Positions 27,401 to 38,043 of a stretch of 64,000 nt of DNA are shown piece after piece. The stretch covers positions 52,295,439 through 52,359,438 of the forward strand of contig CM022302.1 in assembly GCA_011799875.1 (NCBI GenBank), given 5' to 3'. The stretch is from Thinopyrum elongatum (taxonomy: Eukaryota; Streptophyta; Magnoliopsida; Poales; Poaceae). The notes beneath the pieces were generated by a model, which searched no databases, was not told the DNA's origin, and saw only the letters and a list, made by a program, of their open reading frames with translations. The position numbers were made by a program, and so were the translations under genes. Every line of letters starts with the position of its first letter. The stretch's first letter is position 1.

Positions 27401-27475
27401 GAAGTCAAAGGGCTAGATCTCGTGGTCAACCGCTCCAGGGTTTGGGGGGACGGGGCCCTGGGGGGGTAGCAATGC
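21411..27475 (+). repeat. GC-rich tandem array with ~1 kb higher-order unit (version B)
   Basis: The marker CTAGATCTCGTGG or a close variant recurs near 21451, 22099, 22420, 23071, 23409, 24057, 24391, 25055, 25390, 26051, 26389, 27053 and 27411. Spacings alternate at about 650-665 and 321-358 bases, giving six ~1 kb units. The three units before about 24390 carry many single-base errors; the three after it are clean and nearly identical. The last short monomer has an extra G-rich insert (27101-27132, GGTGGCGGTGGGTGGG). The array grades into the CACTA element at about 27475. Whether it lies inside the transposon or next to it is unresolved, because no left terminus is seen. Confidence 0.9.
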
Positions 27476-27600
27476 CACTGGTGGTCGTGCCAGAGGGTAT
27501 ACGAAGGCTAGAGACAATAATTAACATAGCGGTAACATAAAAAAAATTAGAAAAACATTAAGGTTGATGCATAAAATTAAAAAAAAAATATAAATATACG

Positions 27601-27669
27601 CCTACGGCTTAGCCGTCGGCATAGATGCACACTTGGCTTTATTATATCTATGCCGACGGCTTGGCATAG
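27601..27669 (+). repeat. CACTA left subterminal inverted motifs
   Basis: CCTACGGCTTAGCCGTCGGC (27601-27620) is an imperfect palindrome and is followed by ATGCCGACGGCTTGGCATAG at 27650-27669. The same motif family fills both right-hand blocks (35762-36117 and 40758-41248). In CACTA elements such repeats bind the element's own DNA-binding protein; that role is inferred here. Confidence 0.8.
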
Positions 27670-28787
27670 TCTCCCTTATCCCCTCGCGGCCACCTCTCCT
27701 CCACTCATTTCTCCCCCTATCCACCCCCCGCACCTCCAAACCCGCATCGCCACCGCCGCCTCCAGCCGCCGACGCCGCCGTCTCCTCCACCTGCCATCGC
27801 CGCCGCCTCCACCCGCCGTCGCCGCCCGGATCTGCGTGCCCCGCCTCCACCTCGACCCCGCCTCGACCTCCCCGACCCCGCCTCGGCCTCCCCGGCCCGG
27901 ACAACCCCGATCGCCGCCACCCCGGCAGGCCGCACCGCCGCATCGGGCTCCCCGACCCCGCCTCCACCTCGACCCCGCCTCAGCCTCCCCGACCCGCCTC
28001 CACATCGACCCCGCCGCGGCCACCCCGGCCGGCCCTCCTCCTAGCTCCGGCCGGCGGCCTCCTCTGCTTCTTCGGCCGGCCACGCCCGGCCCCGTCCCTC
28101 CCGTCCCCTCCATCGCCTTGACGCCCCTCTGCCCGGTGAGCTAGTTTTTTTTATCATTTTGTTAAATTCATAGTTTCATGTAAATTTGCTGCATAGAAGT
28201 ACTATGTATAGATTCATTTGAGATTAATGACAATATTTGACAATATATGCATGTGAGATGTGTCTAAATCCTTGCTATGTGACATTTAGTTTCTAAAATA
28301 GTTGTGTGAGATGTTGTTAAGTAGCTATGTGAGATGTGCTTCAAAATTGGGATATGATAAGTGGTTATTTCATCATGATGATCTTGCTAAAAAAATTGAA
28401 GGACAAAATTTGGCACTTGACAAAATATGATTTTTTTTCATAGTTTAAAGTGTCAATGCTTAATGTGAGGTGATGACCTAATTTTTTTTCACTCGGTGGA
28501 ATTAACAGGATTTGTGGTGTTCCATCTTCGTGGAGTGATCGTCGACGTTGGAGGTGCTGGTCCACGATCATCCCTCTCCTTTAATCGACTACATCGTCTA
28601 CATCGGAGGGTGAGCAACAATTCCATGACCTCGTCTGCTTTTTTTCCATGTCAGTAGATTAAATTTTCACATCAAGTCGCGTAACCTAGGCGTCTCCCGT
28701 CCGAAAGGGTTGCATCGATAAATATGCATTCAATTGCATATTTATCACCGCAGCTCTTTCGGATTGTCCAGCGCTTTCCACGGACAG
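27670..28787 (+). other. TNP2 5' leader: GC-rich exon and leader introns
   Basis: A very C-rich block (27670-28135) built of short CCGCCTC/GACCCC repeats ends at a good splice donor, CCCG|GTGAGC. An acceptor ATTAACAG lies near 28510, followed by a short exon ending at CGGAGG|GTGAGC near 28610. Translations of the C-rich block are proline/alanine-rich in several frames with no consistent start, so I read it as untranslated leader. Some one-base errors are likely between 27475 and 29100. Confidence 0.5.
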
Positions 28788-28997
28788 CCCGAGGATGTGT
28801 AGATTGGGTACGTTGTTCATGCTCTACCCTGTTCCGAGACAGGATTTCGGCGGCGCCTCCCTGTTGTTCTACGGATGCACATTCTCTCGGCATTTTGCCG
28901 AGACGTGTATTTGGAGAACAGCGGGGAGGTGCTGCCGAAATTTTGTCTCGGAATGGGGTAGAGCATGGACAACATACTCAATCTACACATTCTCGGG
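28788..28997 (+). ncRNA. Candidate long hairpin RNA in the TNP2 leader
   Basis: The left arm 28788-28870 and right arm 28915-28997 are each 83 bases and form an inverted repeat around a 44-base loop. Of 83 positions, 71 are Watson-Crick pairs. Of the 12 differences, 11 become G.U wobble pairs in a plus-strand transcript and one is a C.A mismatch, so pairing is almost unbroken. Inside the loop CTCGGCA and TGCCGAG form a further 7-bp stem, flanked by TGCAC/GTGTA pairing. It lies about 140 bases before the TNP2 ATG, probably within a leader exon ending near 29083 (GAT|GTGAGT). A small-RNA precursor role is inferred. Established precedent: rice miR820 arises from hairpins in CACTA elements. Confidence 0.6.
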
Positions 28998-29139
28998 TGG
29001 GATTAGGACCCATCTTTACCTATTAGAGATGTAGGTGGATTAAATGTCATTTCTCGTCAACCCTGTAAAAAATAAAATATTGATGTGAGTAATTTAAATG
29101 AATCCTTAATTTTGTTGTGTGGCTTCCAATAAAGCAGAG

Positions 29140-32100
29140 ATGGCAGATAATCAGTGGATGTATAGTGGGTTTTTCCGTCAGAATCAAGTAACAACAGAGT
29201 GGGTCGAGAAAACTGATGTGTTTTTGAAAGAGATATTCCGTAGTCCAATGAGGATTGTGCCAGAATGCCCGTGTGCCAAATGTAAGAGACGTATGCGCAG
29301 AGATAAGAGTGAGATGACTAAGCACCTTCGCACGCATGGATTTATGCCGAACTTTAATATGCCGATAAACTTTGCCCAGCGGGACCGTGGTAGAGAGGAG
29401 GTGATACGACAACACGTCGCTGGTTATGAGGACGATGGGGTTAGAGACATGCTAGATGATGTCTTTGCTGCACAGCCGACACCTCCGTCACATTCGGCGA
29501 ATGAAACGGATGAGCCGGAGGAAACCGCAAAGGCCTTCCTGGATATCTTGGCCTCGTCAAAGAAACCTCTTTATGAGGGTGCCAAGCTGTCTGTGCTGGA
29601 TGCCATCTCGCAACTGATGGCAGTCAAGGCTGAGTACGGCTGTAGCCGAGGTTGCCTCGAAGCATTTCTGGGAGTATGGGCTAACAGCCTGCCCGAGGGC
29701 CATGAACTGCCGAAAACCATGTACGCTACGAAGAAAATCATGAAGGCGCTCTCCATGGATTATGAGAAAATACATGTTTGTCCAAAGAATTGCCTTTTGT
29801 TTAGGCATGAGTATGCAGATGACAACTACTGTAGGAAGTGCGGTTCCTCTCGGTATATTGAGGTGGTCGATGAGCATGGTCAGAAGCAGCAGCTAAAAAT
29901 CCCTGTGAAGGTTCTTCGGTATCTTGATTTTATAAAATGAGTGCAGCGCCTTTTCATCACCGAGGAGTCTGCCAAAATGATGAAGTGGCACAAGGAAGGG
30001 AAAAGGTACAATCCAAAAAAATTGTACATCCATCAGAAGGTGAAGCATGGAAGTCATTCGATATAGAGTACCCGGAGGAAGCAGACGAGGCTGGGAATGT
30101 CAGAATTGCTATAACAGGTGATGGGTTCAATCCATATGGTATGTCGTCTAATCCATACAGCTGCTGGCCCGTATTTGTTATTCCGCTCAATCTCCCTCCC
30201 GGCGCCATAATGCAACGCAAGACCATGTTCCTATCGCTTATAATTCCGGGGCTTGAATATCCGGGGAAGAATTTGAGTGTGTTTATGCAGCCGTTGGTGG
30301 ATGATTTGCACCATTCTTGGTACTTCCCGAGGTTGACATACGACCGGCATCTGCAGAAAAATTTCTTGATGAAAGTTTGGCTACAGTATTGCATGCATGA
30401 CTTTCCCGGCTATGCCCTGTTCTGCGGATGGTGTACAAGTGGAAAGATACCTTGCCCAGTGTGCATGCAGGCCTTGATTTTCATTTGGTTGAAGAAGGGT
30501 GGCAAGTATGTTGCCTTTGACCTGCATCGACAGTTCCTCCCTCCAGACCATCCTGATAGGGAAGACAAGAAGAACTTCACAAAAGGAAAAGTTGTCCATG
30601 AAGTAAAGGAGATTCCAACGTTTTATGGTGAGGATAGGCTTGCTCAGCTGAAAGCTCTTAAGCCTGCCGGCGAAGGGAAAGGCAAAGGCAAAGGCAAAGC
30701 CACAGGCGAAGACGAGGGCGAGGGCAAAGGAAAAGGTAAAGGGAAAAAATGTTTTGAAGGATATGGTGAGACGCACAACTGGACTCACATTACCCCCTTC
30801 ACGCAGCTTCCCTATTTTAAGGACCTCAAACTTCCATACAACATCGACGTGATGCACACCGAAAAGAATGTCGCAGAGTCCCTTTTTCGCATGATCCTCA
30901 ACATTCCTGATAAGACAAAGGATAATGTTAATGCTAGAGTCGATCAACAGAATATTTGTGATAGACCACGTCTACACATGCAGCCTCCCACGGGCAGTCG
31001 AAAATCTTGGTTCAAGCCAGATGCTGACTTCGTACTTAAAAAGGATCATAAGATGGAGGCATTCAAGTGGCTGAAACACGTCGTGAAGTTCACTGATGGT
31101 TATGCGTCGAATATAAGTAAGGGGGTCAATCTTTCAACGGGCAAAGTGACCAGGCTCAAGAGTCATGACTATCATGTATGGATTGAGCGGATTATGCCGG
31201 TGATGGTTCGGGGCTACGTTCCCGAGCGTGTCTAGCTTGTGCTTGCGGAGTTAAGCCATTTTTTCCGCACGCTTTGTGCTAAAGAAGTATGTCCTGAGAA
31301 GATAAAAGAAATGCATAAGAAGGCGCCGGAGTTGATATGCAAGCTAGAGAAGATCTTCCCGCAAGGCTTCTTTACTCCGATGACACATCTCATTTTGCAC
31401 CTCGCGAACGAGGTATTGTTGGGGGGCCCTGTGCAGAATCATTGGCAGTACGGCCCTGAGAGACAGAACAAGCATCTGAGACAGAAATGTGGAAACAAAG
31501 CTAAGATTGAAGCTTCCATAGCTGAGGCAGTTATCCTAGAGGAGGTGGCAGACCTCAGGACAGCCTACTATCCGGACCATGTTCCCACGCTGCACAATAA
31601 GGTGTCTCGATACAATACAGAAGAACCCAAGTATAAACCCAAGCTGCCTCTATTCATCGGGCAAGGTGGCAGGGCTGGATGCTCGACACCTTATATCATG
31701 CCACGAGATGAGTGGGAGGATGTCATGTTCTATATCTTGCACAACATCAAGGAAGTTGAGGATGAGTGGATGAGGTAATACCTTTGCACCATTCTTTTAG
31801 TCAATTCGTTATGTTCACTTTGCCTAGTTCTTATACCGCTTTTCTTATTGTAGTAGATTCATTGATGAAGAGTGGACGGGAATGCTGCCTCCTACTGAAG
31901 GGAGGCACTTGCTCTTCTCCGAAAGGGTGCTGATGGAACGAAAAAAATTGTTGCGTGGTTCATGGAGAAAGTAATTTTTCACACTTCCCTATTACCTATT
32001 TCACCGTACAATTCCAATTAAACTCATGCACCCTATAATTTCAATTAAACTTGTAGGGAAATGATCCGAACGAATCAATGGATGAAGAATTGAGATGGGT

Positions 32101-32863
32101 TTCCACGGGTTTTGACCCTGCCGTTATGACATGCGAAAAGTATGATGTGAATGGGTATCGCTTCCATACAGAGGAGCACCAGAACAGTCGGCCTGATCCC
32201 AAAACCATAAATACCGGAGTCTTCACCGAAGGAGATAATAAAGTAGATTACTACGGAAGGGTAGGAAAAATATACGAGCTTACATTCAAACGTGGCCGCG
32301 AATACCTAAGTCTCACTGTGTTCAAATGCCGATGGTTCGACCCCAAAAAGGGTCTGAGACATACGCCTTCTGTTGGTTTAGTTGAAGTTAAACCATCAAC
32401 CGTCTAAGCCGGAGCTGATCTCTTTATCGCCGCTACCCAGGCCACACAAGTATATTATCTGCCTTACCCATGCCAGAAAGAGTACCTAAAGGGTTGGGAA
32501 GTTGCGTTCAAGGTGTCGCCACATGGTAAGCTACCGGACCCAAACGATGATGATTACTACAACATAAACCCCATGACATACGAGGGAGTGTTCTTTCAAG
32601 AGGAACATGATGACGTGGTCCGAAATAAGGAGGACGATGACTTGGGTTATGTTGACCTGGACCCAAACGACGATGACGCACGGATTGATGGTGAGGCAGT
32701 TGTGAATCAAAGAGACATAATTATGCTTGAAAAGTTAAATGAAGATGCTGACGATGAGGAAGAGCCACCACCTCCGTCAGACAACGAAGAAGATATGCGT
32801 GATAGTGATGATGAGACCGGTCGATAAATAGATTACAATAGTGATGATTCATATGGGTTCTAG
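29140..32863 (+). pseudogene. TNP2-type CACTA transposase, first copy
   Basis: The start is ATG at 29140 (MADNQWMYSGFF), just after a splice acceptor AAAGCAG. The N-terminus has the Cys/His transposase-associated block (CPCAKCKRRM, then HLRTHGF). The Transposase_21/TNP2 core follows with the family landmarks DGFNPYG, WPVFVIPLNLPP and DVMHTEKNVAESL. An unusual Lys/Gly-rich insert (KGKGKGK, twice) lies near 30665-30750. DUF4218 spans about 31239-31774, ending at splice donor GAG|GTAATA; DUF4216 spans about 32057-32600. Lesions: in-frame TGA at 29938-29940 (probably CGA mutated), one A missing from a run near 30013-30020, TAG at 31233-31235 where the second copy has TGG, a one-base loss near 31900, TAA at 32405-32407 where the second copy has TAT, and TAA at 32825-32827 where it has CAA. 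The protein would cut and join element ends, but this copy is dead. Confidence 0.88.
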
Positions 32864-33041
32864 AAAATGTAAGTTCTTTTAATGATCATTACAATAGTAT
32901 GCTTAATGTGCTCTTCTGTTATTAATGTTCTTTCATGTATGCTTAATGTGCTCATCTGTTAGTAATGTCTTTCCTGTATGCTTGTTTATTTGATATCCTT
33001 ACTAATTGTTTTATTCTCTTCTCAATGCAGGTTTGCTAATC

Positions 33042-35460
33042 ATGGGCAAGTCCAGCGGCGCCAGTTTCCTCGGTAAATTCGAAGGACTTACTCGGAGTGG
33101 ACGAGCCCACAAGGTTCCCTCCCGACTATGCGAGGATGACACCTCACAGGGAGGTGGAGGGGTCGGGGGAGGAGACCCTAGAGGAGGAGGGGGTGGGGGG
33201 AGAGCCCCTAGAGGAGGAGGAGGTGGGGGGAGAGGCAGCCGGGGCAAAAGACTCCGGGCCGTGTCCGAAATAGGAGGGTCTTCTTTGATGCCCTCCTATA
33301 CTGAGGCACCTTCTGAGTCTGAGGAGGAGGAGGGCGAGGAGGAGGAGGCCGAGGAGGAGGGTGAGGAGGAGGGTGAGGAGGGTGGTGGAGGGGAGGTTGA
33401 CCCCGAGTTGTGGGGTGACTTGCCACCGGGTGCTCCACAGGGGTGGCTGCGTGGTACTGCCGGAGTACCTACACCACCTTCTATCGAGGCACACAAGTGG
33501 CTCATTGAACCTGCGGGGACAGAGTAAGTGCCTCTCAATCATATTTTCAACACAAGGCAACATTTTCTTATTGTACACATGGCAATCCTTTGATTCTTTT
33601 GCAGGAACTGGATCCTTCACGGAAAGGGCCGTAAACCGAACGGCCTTATCACTGTCCTGTTGAAGGAGTTTTGGCCGGGCCTATGCTGCCCGTGGCCAGA
33701 CAGGGACCCGCAACTGCGGGTTTTGGCCACGAGCTAGGCCCACTACGAGGCTTACAGCCACGCGGAGTACGGGACGGCCGCTAAGGCCATGATCACCAAA
33801 TTTTGGGTAAGTTCTCTTCTGAATCACTTGTCTTCAGTTTCGTTCATAATTGATCATTGAATCACTCAACTCATGCCTTGTTTGCTTCTGGTTTATGCAT
33901 GATTGCAGCAACTATATAGAGTTCTTGACGAGCACAAGGCCAGAGCCGACGTGGTCTTGCTTGCGGCTGCGAAGAAGAAAGCTTGTCAGTTGCAGTACGA
34001 GGTGCGCTGGGTTGCCGTCTCGCAGTACTACCACATCTACCTTCATCAAAAGATGACCAAAACTCAAGCGCAGAGGCAACGACTTACCTTGAGCACGGAG
34101 CAGTTCATGAAGGTAACTATTACTGACTTTTCATTGTTTCAAGTAGTCAACTATATGTTTCGTGCTCACATGTCATGCTTCCAAAATTTGCATAGGTTGT
34201 TCCTCGTTGGTGCTATGGAAGGGATGACGGATGGCCGAGTTTGGTGGATAGGTGGCTCGGCGATGATGCAGAGTTTGGTGCCAAGAGCAGCAAGGCCCGG
34301 GCTAACCATGGAAAAGACGGGACACACGGCCAAGGAAACAGGAACCACTTGGGCTTCAAGGCCATGAAGGTATATCTATATGCATGATGCATTTTTGTTC
34401 TTCTTTACCGTCATGTTCTTATGTATGGCTAACTTTTGTTTGACGTTGCAGGAGGACAAGTTGAAAAGGCCGCTCTCAGACATTGAGTCGTGGAAGCTGG
34501 CCCGCGAGCGGAGTGATCGCAAGGACGGCGAGAACCAGTACTACGGCAAGACCGAGGAGCACCTGGAGTCTTACACTCAGCACTTTCAGAGGTTGCATCC
34601 GGATGTTCCTGTTTCTGACGTCGCCCAGTCTCAGATCGACGACACGGCGGTGGTGGCCATCCAGGGGAAGTCCCATGACCGGTATCCGTGTTTCGATGGC
34701 TTGATCACTCCTTCGGTCTGGTACACACGGCTTCGGGCTACCAACCCGAGCCCGTCAGAGAGTACGGGGTCTTCGCAGCCTCCCTTAGCCCGCTAGCATG
34801 CTGTAAGTACTTCCCCTTTATCTTCTTTCTCTCTAACATTCTCAATTTATTTTCAGCATTGCTCACTTAGAAACAACCTAAATTATGTAGGCATATAAGG
34901 CCTTTGTCAAGCATAGGAATCTCGAGGTGCGGGAGTACTTGCAACGAGTGAAGGCAAACGATGATTACAACCGTCAGATGATGATGGTTAGTTTTGCCCT
35001 CTTAAAAACAGGCTAAATTTTTGCACTTTCATTCCTTCTGACCTTCTAGTTTGCTTGTTTAACTAACATCCAGGCTATGTTGGCGTCTTGGAGTAACCGC
35101 ACGGATCCACCACAAATGGGACCCCCACCATCCACCTGCGTGAGTACCCCCACACATGCCCACGTTCGATGAATGGGTGGCACTAGGCAGTGATAGTCCG
35201 GTTAGTACATTTGCCTAACTACTGACAAACTAGTACTCGTTCATTCAACACTAACATATCATATTTACCGTTAGAATCTTCTCTCAAACATGTAGGGGAC
35301 CGGTGGCTCGACTCCTGCTTCGTCGACCCCAGTCACTCCGATCTGGTAGAGTGGTGGTGGTTTTGGCGGTGGTGGTTTTGGCGGAGGTGGTCTTGGCGGT
35401 GGTGGTTTTGGCGGAGGTGGTCTTGGCGGTGGTGGTTTTGGCGGCGGTGGTCTTGTTTGA
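33042..35460 (+). pseudogene. CACTA ORF2 (Transposase_24-like accessory protein), first copy
   Basis: I can trace eight exons with GT/AG borders: 33042-33523, 33605-33806, 33909-34112, 34196-34369, 34452-34802, 34891-34986, 35074-35200 and 35296-35460. The protein begins MGKSSGASFLGKF, passes through Gly-rich and Glu-rich (EEEEGEEEEAEEE) segments, then has the NWILHGKGRKPNGLI exon, a LDEHKARADVVLLAAAKKK helix, a WPSLVDRW block, a charged EEHLESYTQHF exon, and a (GGGGF/GGGGL)n tail. This resembles the second protein of grass CACTA elements (Transposase_24/En-Spm family), thought to bind subterminal repeats. Lesions: TAG at 33735-33737 and 34794-34796 and 35347-35349, plus a frame slip in the PPPSTC region near 35130. 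The second copy has sense codons or an intact frame at each of these places. Confidence 0.8.
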
Positions 35461-35761
35461 TGTCGATGATGATACCCCCCATGCATGTGGCCGTCGTGCC
35501 ATACCTTTCATGTTCCTACTTGTTACTTTCTTTAGATGACGATGATGATGTTCCATGTCTTGCACTACCTATGTTCATGAACTTTCACCGATGATGATCT
35601 TTAGATGATGAACTTGAGTATGTTTAAATGATGATGATGAACTTTAGTATGTTTAGATGATGAACTGTCATATTTCTGCATAATCCCATATTTTCTGGTT
35701 TGAAATGCTGTCAAAATGAATTGAAACAGAGAAAACAGGAAAAATAAAAAAAAACAGCACA

Positions 35762-36117
35762 GATCTATGCCTACGGCAAAGCCGTCGGCATAGATATGCA
35801 CAGGGCTTCCCAGGGTCTGCCACATGGCAGGGATAAGCCTACGGCAAAGCCGTCGGCATAGGTGAAAATCTATGCCGACGGCTTTGCCGTAGGCATATCC
35901 CTGCTGCCAGGAGTCACCAGAGACCGCCATGTGGCAGAGGTATGCCGCGGCCCGTGATTCGTCAGCGCTTTTGACGGCGCCGTCCGTTGCCGTCAGGTGA
36001 AAATCACTGTCGACGGCTAAACTATGCCGACGGCCAGAAGGAAGCCGTCGGCATAGGCCCCTATGCCGACGGCTAAACTATGCGACGGTCTGACAAGACT
36101 ACGCTGACGTGATCTAC
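35762..36117 (+). repeat. Internal block of CACTA subterminal repeats
   Basis: CTATGCCTACGGCAAAGCCG-type inverted motifs repeat through the block. It duplicates 40758-41140 but has lost the long palindrome: GGTATGCCGCGGCCCG near 35940 replaces about 33 bases kept at 40940-40980. The block ends at the duplication junction GACGTGATCT|ACACTGATGG. Confidence 0.85.
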
Positions 36118-37865
36118 ACTGATGGTTATGCGTCGAATATAAGTAATAGGGTCAATCTTTCAACGGGTAAAGTGACCGGGCTCAAGAGTCATGACTATCA
36201 TGTATGGATTGAGCGGATTATGCCGGTGATGGTTCGGGGCTACGTTCCCGAGCGTGTCTGGCGTGTGCTTGCGGAGTTAAGCCATTTCTTCCGCACGCTT
36301 TGTGCTAAAGAAGTATGTCCTGAGAAGATAAAAGAAATGCATAAGAAGGCACCGGAGTTGATATGCAAGCTAGAGAAGATCTTCCCGCCAGGCTTCTTTA
36401 CTCCAATGTCACATCTCATTTTGCACCTCGTGAACGAGGTATTGTTGGGGGGCCCTGTGCAGAATCGTTGGCAGTACGGCCCTGAGAGACAGAACAAGCA
36501 TCTGTGACAGAAATGTGGAAACAAAGCTAAGATTGAAGCTTCCATAGCTGAGGCAGTTATCCTAGAGGAGGTTGCAGACCTCAGGACAGCCTACTATCCG
36601 GACCATGTTCCCACGCTGCATAATAAGGTGTCTCGATACAATACAGAAGAACCCAAGTATAAACCCAAGCTGCCTCTATTCATCGGGCAAGGTGGCAGGG
36701 CTGGATGCTCGACACCTTATATCATGCCACGAGATGAGTGGGAGGATGTCATGTTCTATATCTTGCACAACATCAAGGAAGTTGAGGATGAGTGGATGAG
36801 GTAATACCTTTGCACCATTCTTTTAGTCAATTCGTTATGTTCACTTTGCCTAGTTCCTATACCGCTTTTCTTATTGTAGTCGATTCGTTGATGAAGAGTG
36901 GACGGGAATGCTGCCTCCTACTGAAGCGGAGGCACTTGCTCTTCTTCGACAGGGTGCTGATGGAACGAAAAATTTCGTTGCGTGGTTCATGGAGAAAGTA
37001 ATTTTTCACACTTCCCTATTACCTATTTCACCGTACAATTCCAATTAAACTCATGCACCCTATAATTTCGAACGAATCAATGGATGAAGAATTGAGATGG
37101 GTTTCCATGGGTTTTGACCCTGCCGTCATGACATGCGAAAAGTATGATGTGAATGGGTATCGCTTCCATACAGAGGAGCACCAGAACAGTCGGCCTGATC
37201 CCAAAACCATAAATACCGGAGTCTTCACCGAAGGAGATAATAATGTAGATTACTACGGAAGGGTAGGAAAAATATACGAGCTTACATTCAAACGTGGCCG
37301 CGAACACCTAAGTCTCACTGTGTTCAAATGCCGATGGTTCGACCCCAAAAAGGGTCTAAGACATACGCCTTCTGTTGGTTTAGTTGAAGTTAAACCATCA
37401 ACCGTCTATGCCGGAGCTGATCTCTTTATCGCCGCTACCCAGGCCACACAAGTATATTATCTGCCTTACCCATGCCAGAAAGAGTACCTAAAGGGTTGGG
37501 AAGTTGTGTTCAAGGTGTCGCCACATGGTAAGCTACCGGACCCGAACGATGATGATTACTACAACATAAACCCCATGACATACGAGGGAGTGTTCTTTCA
37601 AGAGGAACATGATGACGTGGTCCGAAACAAGGAGGATGATGACTTGGGTTATGTTGACCTGGACCCAAACGACGACGATGCACGGATTGATGGTGAGGCA
37701 GTTGTGAATCAAAGAGACATAATTATGCTTGAAAAGATAAATGAAGACATTGACGATGAGGAAGAGCCTCCACCTCCGTCAGACAACGAAGAAGATATGC
37801 ATGATAGTGATGATGAGACCGGTCGACAAATAGATTACAATAGTGATGATTCATATGGGTTCTAG
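36118..37865 (+). pseudogene. TNP2 C-terminal half, second copy
   Basis: It begins mid-gene at DGYASNISNRVNLSTGK and covers the end of the Transposase_21 core, DUF4218 and DUF4216. It keeps several codons lost in the first copy: TGG instead of TAG near 36260, an open DUF4216 frame from 37053 to 37865 and an intact C-terminus ending DDSYGF. Its own lesions are TGA at 36505-36507 (CGA/AGA to TGA within KHLRQKCGN), a changed splice acceptor TAGTCG near 36880, and a ~25-base deletion near 37066 that removes the TTGTAG acceptor before the DUF4216 exon. It has no N-terminal transposase, so it cannot work alone. Confidence 0.88.
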
Positions 37866-38043
37866 AAAATGTAAGTTCTTTTAATGATCATTACAATAGT
37901 ATGCTTAATGTGCTCTTCTGTTATTAATGTTCTTTCATGTATGCTTAATGTGCTCTTCTGTTATTAATGTCTTTCCTGTATGCTTGTTTATTTGATATCC
38001 TTACTAATTGTTTTATTCTCTTCTCAATGCAGGTTTGCTAATC

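Noticed and set aside
27477..27500. CACTGGTGGTCGTGCCAGAG as the left CACTA terminus
   Set aside because: It aligns better with the array phrase CCACCGGAGCGTCGTACC, and it matches the right end only over the first four bases.
27633..28144. Two overlapping proline-rich frames and an antisense glycine-rich frame in the CACTA leader
   Set aside because: All frames stay open because of C-rich short repeats, and a splice donor at 28135 fits an untranslated leader better.
35340..35460. Tandem GGTGGTGGTTTTGGCGGAGG repeats as a CRISPR-like or regulatory array
   Set aside because: They encode the glycine-rich tail of ORF2 and have no spacers.
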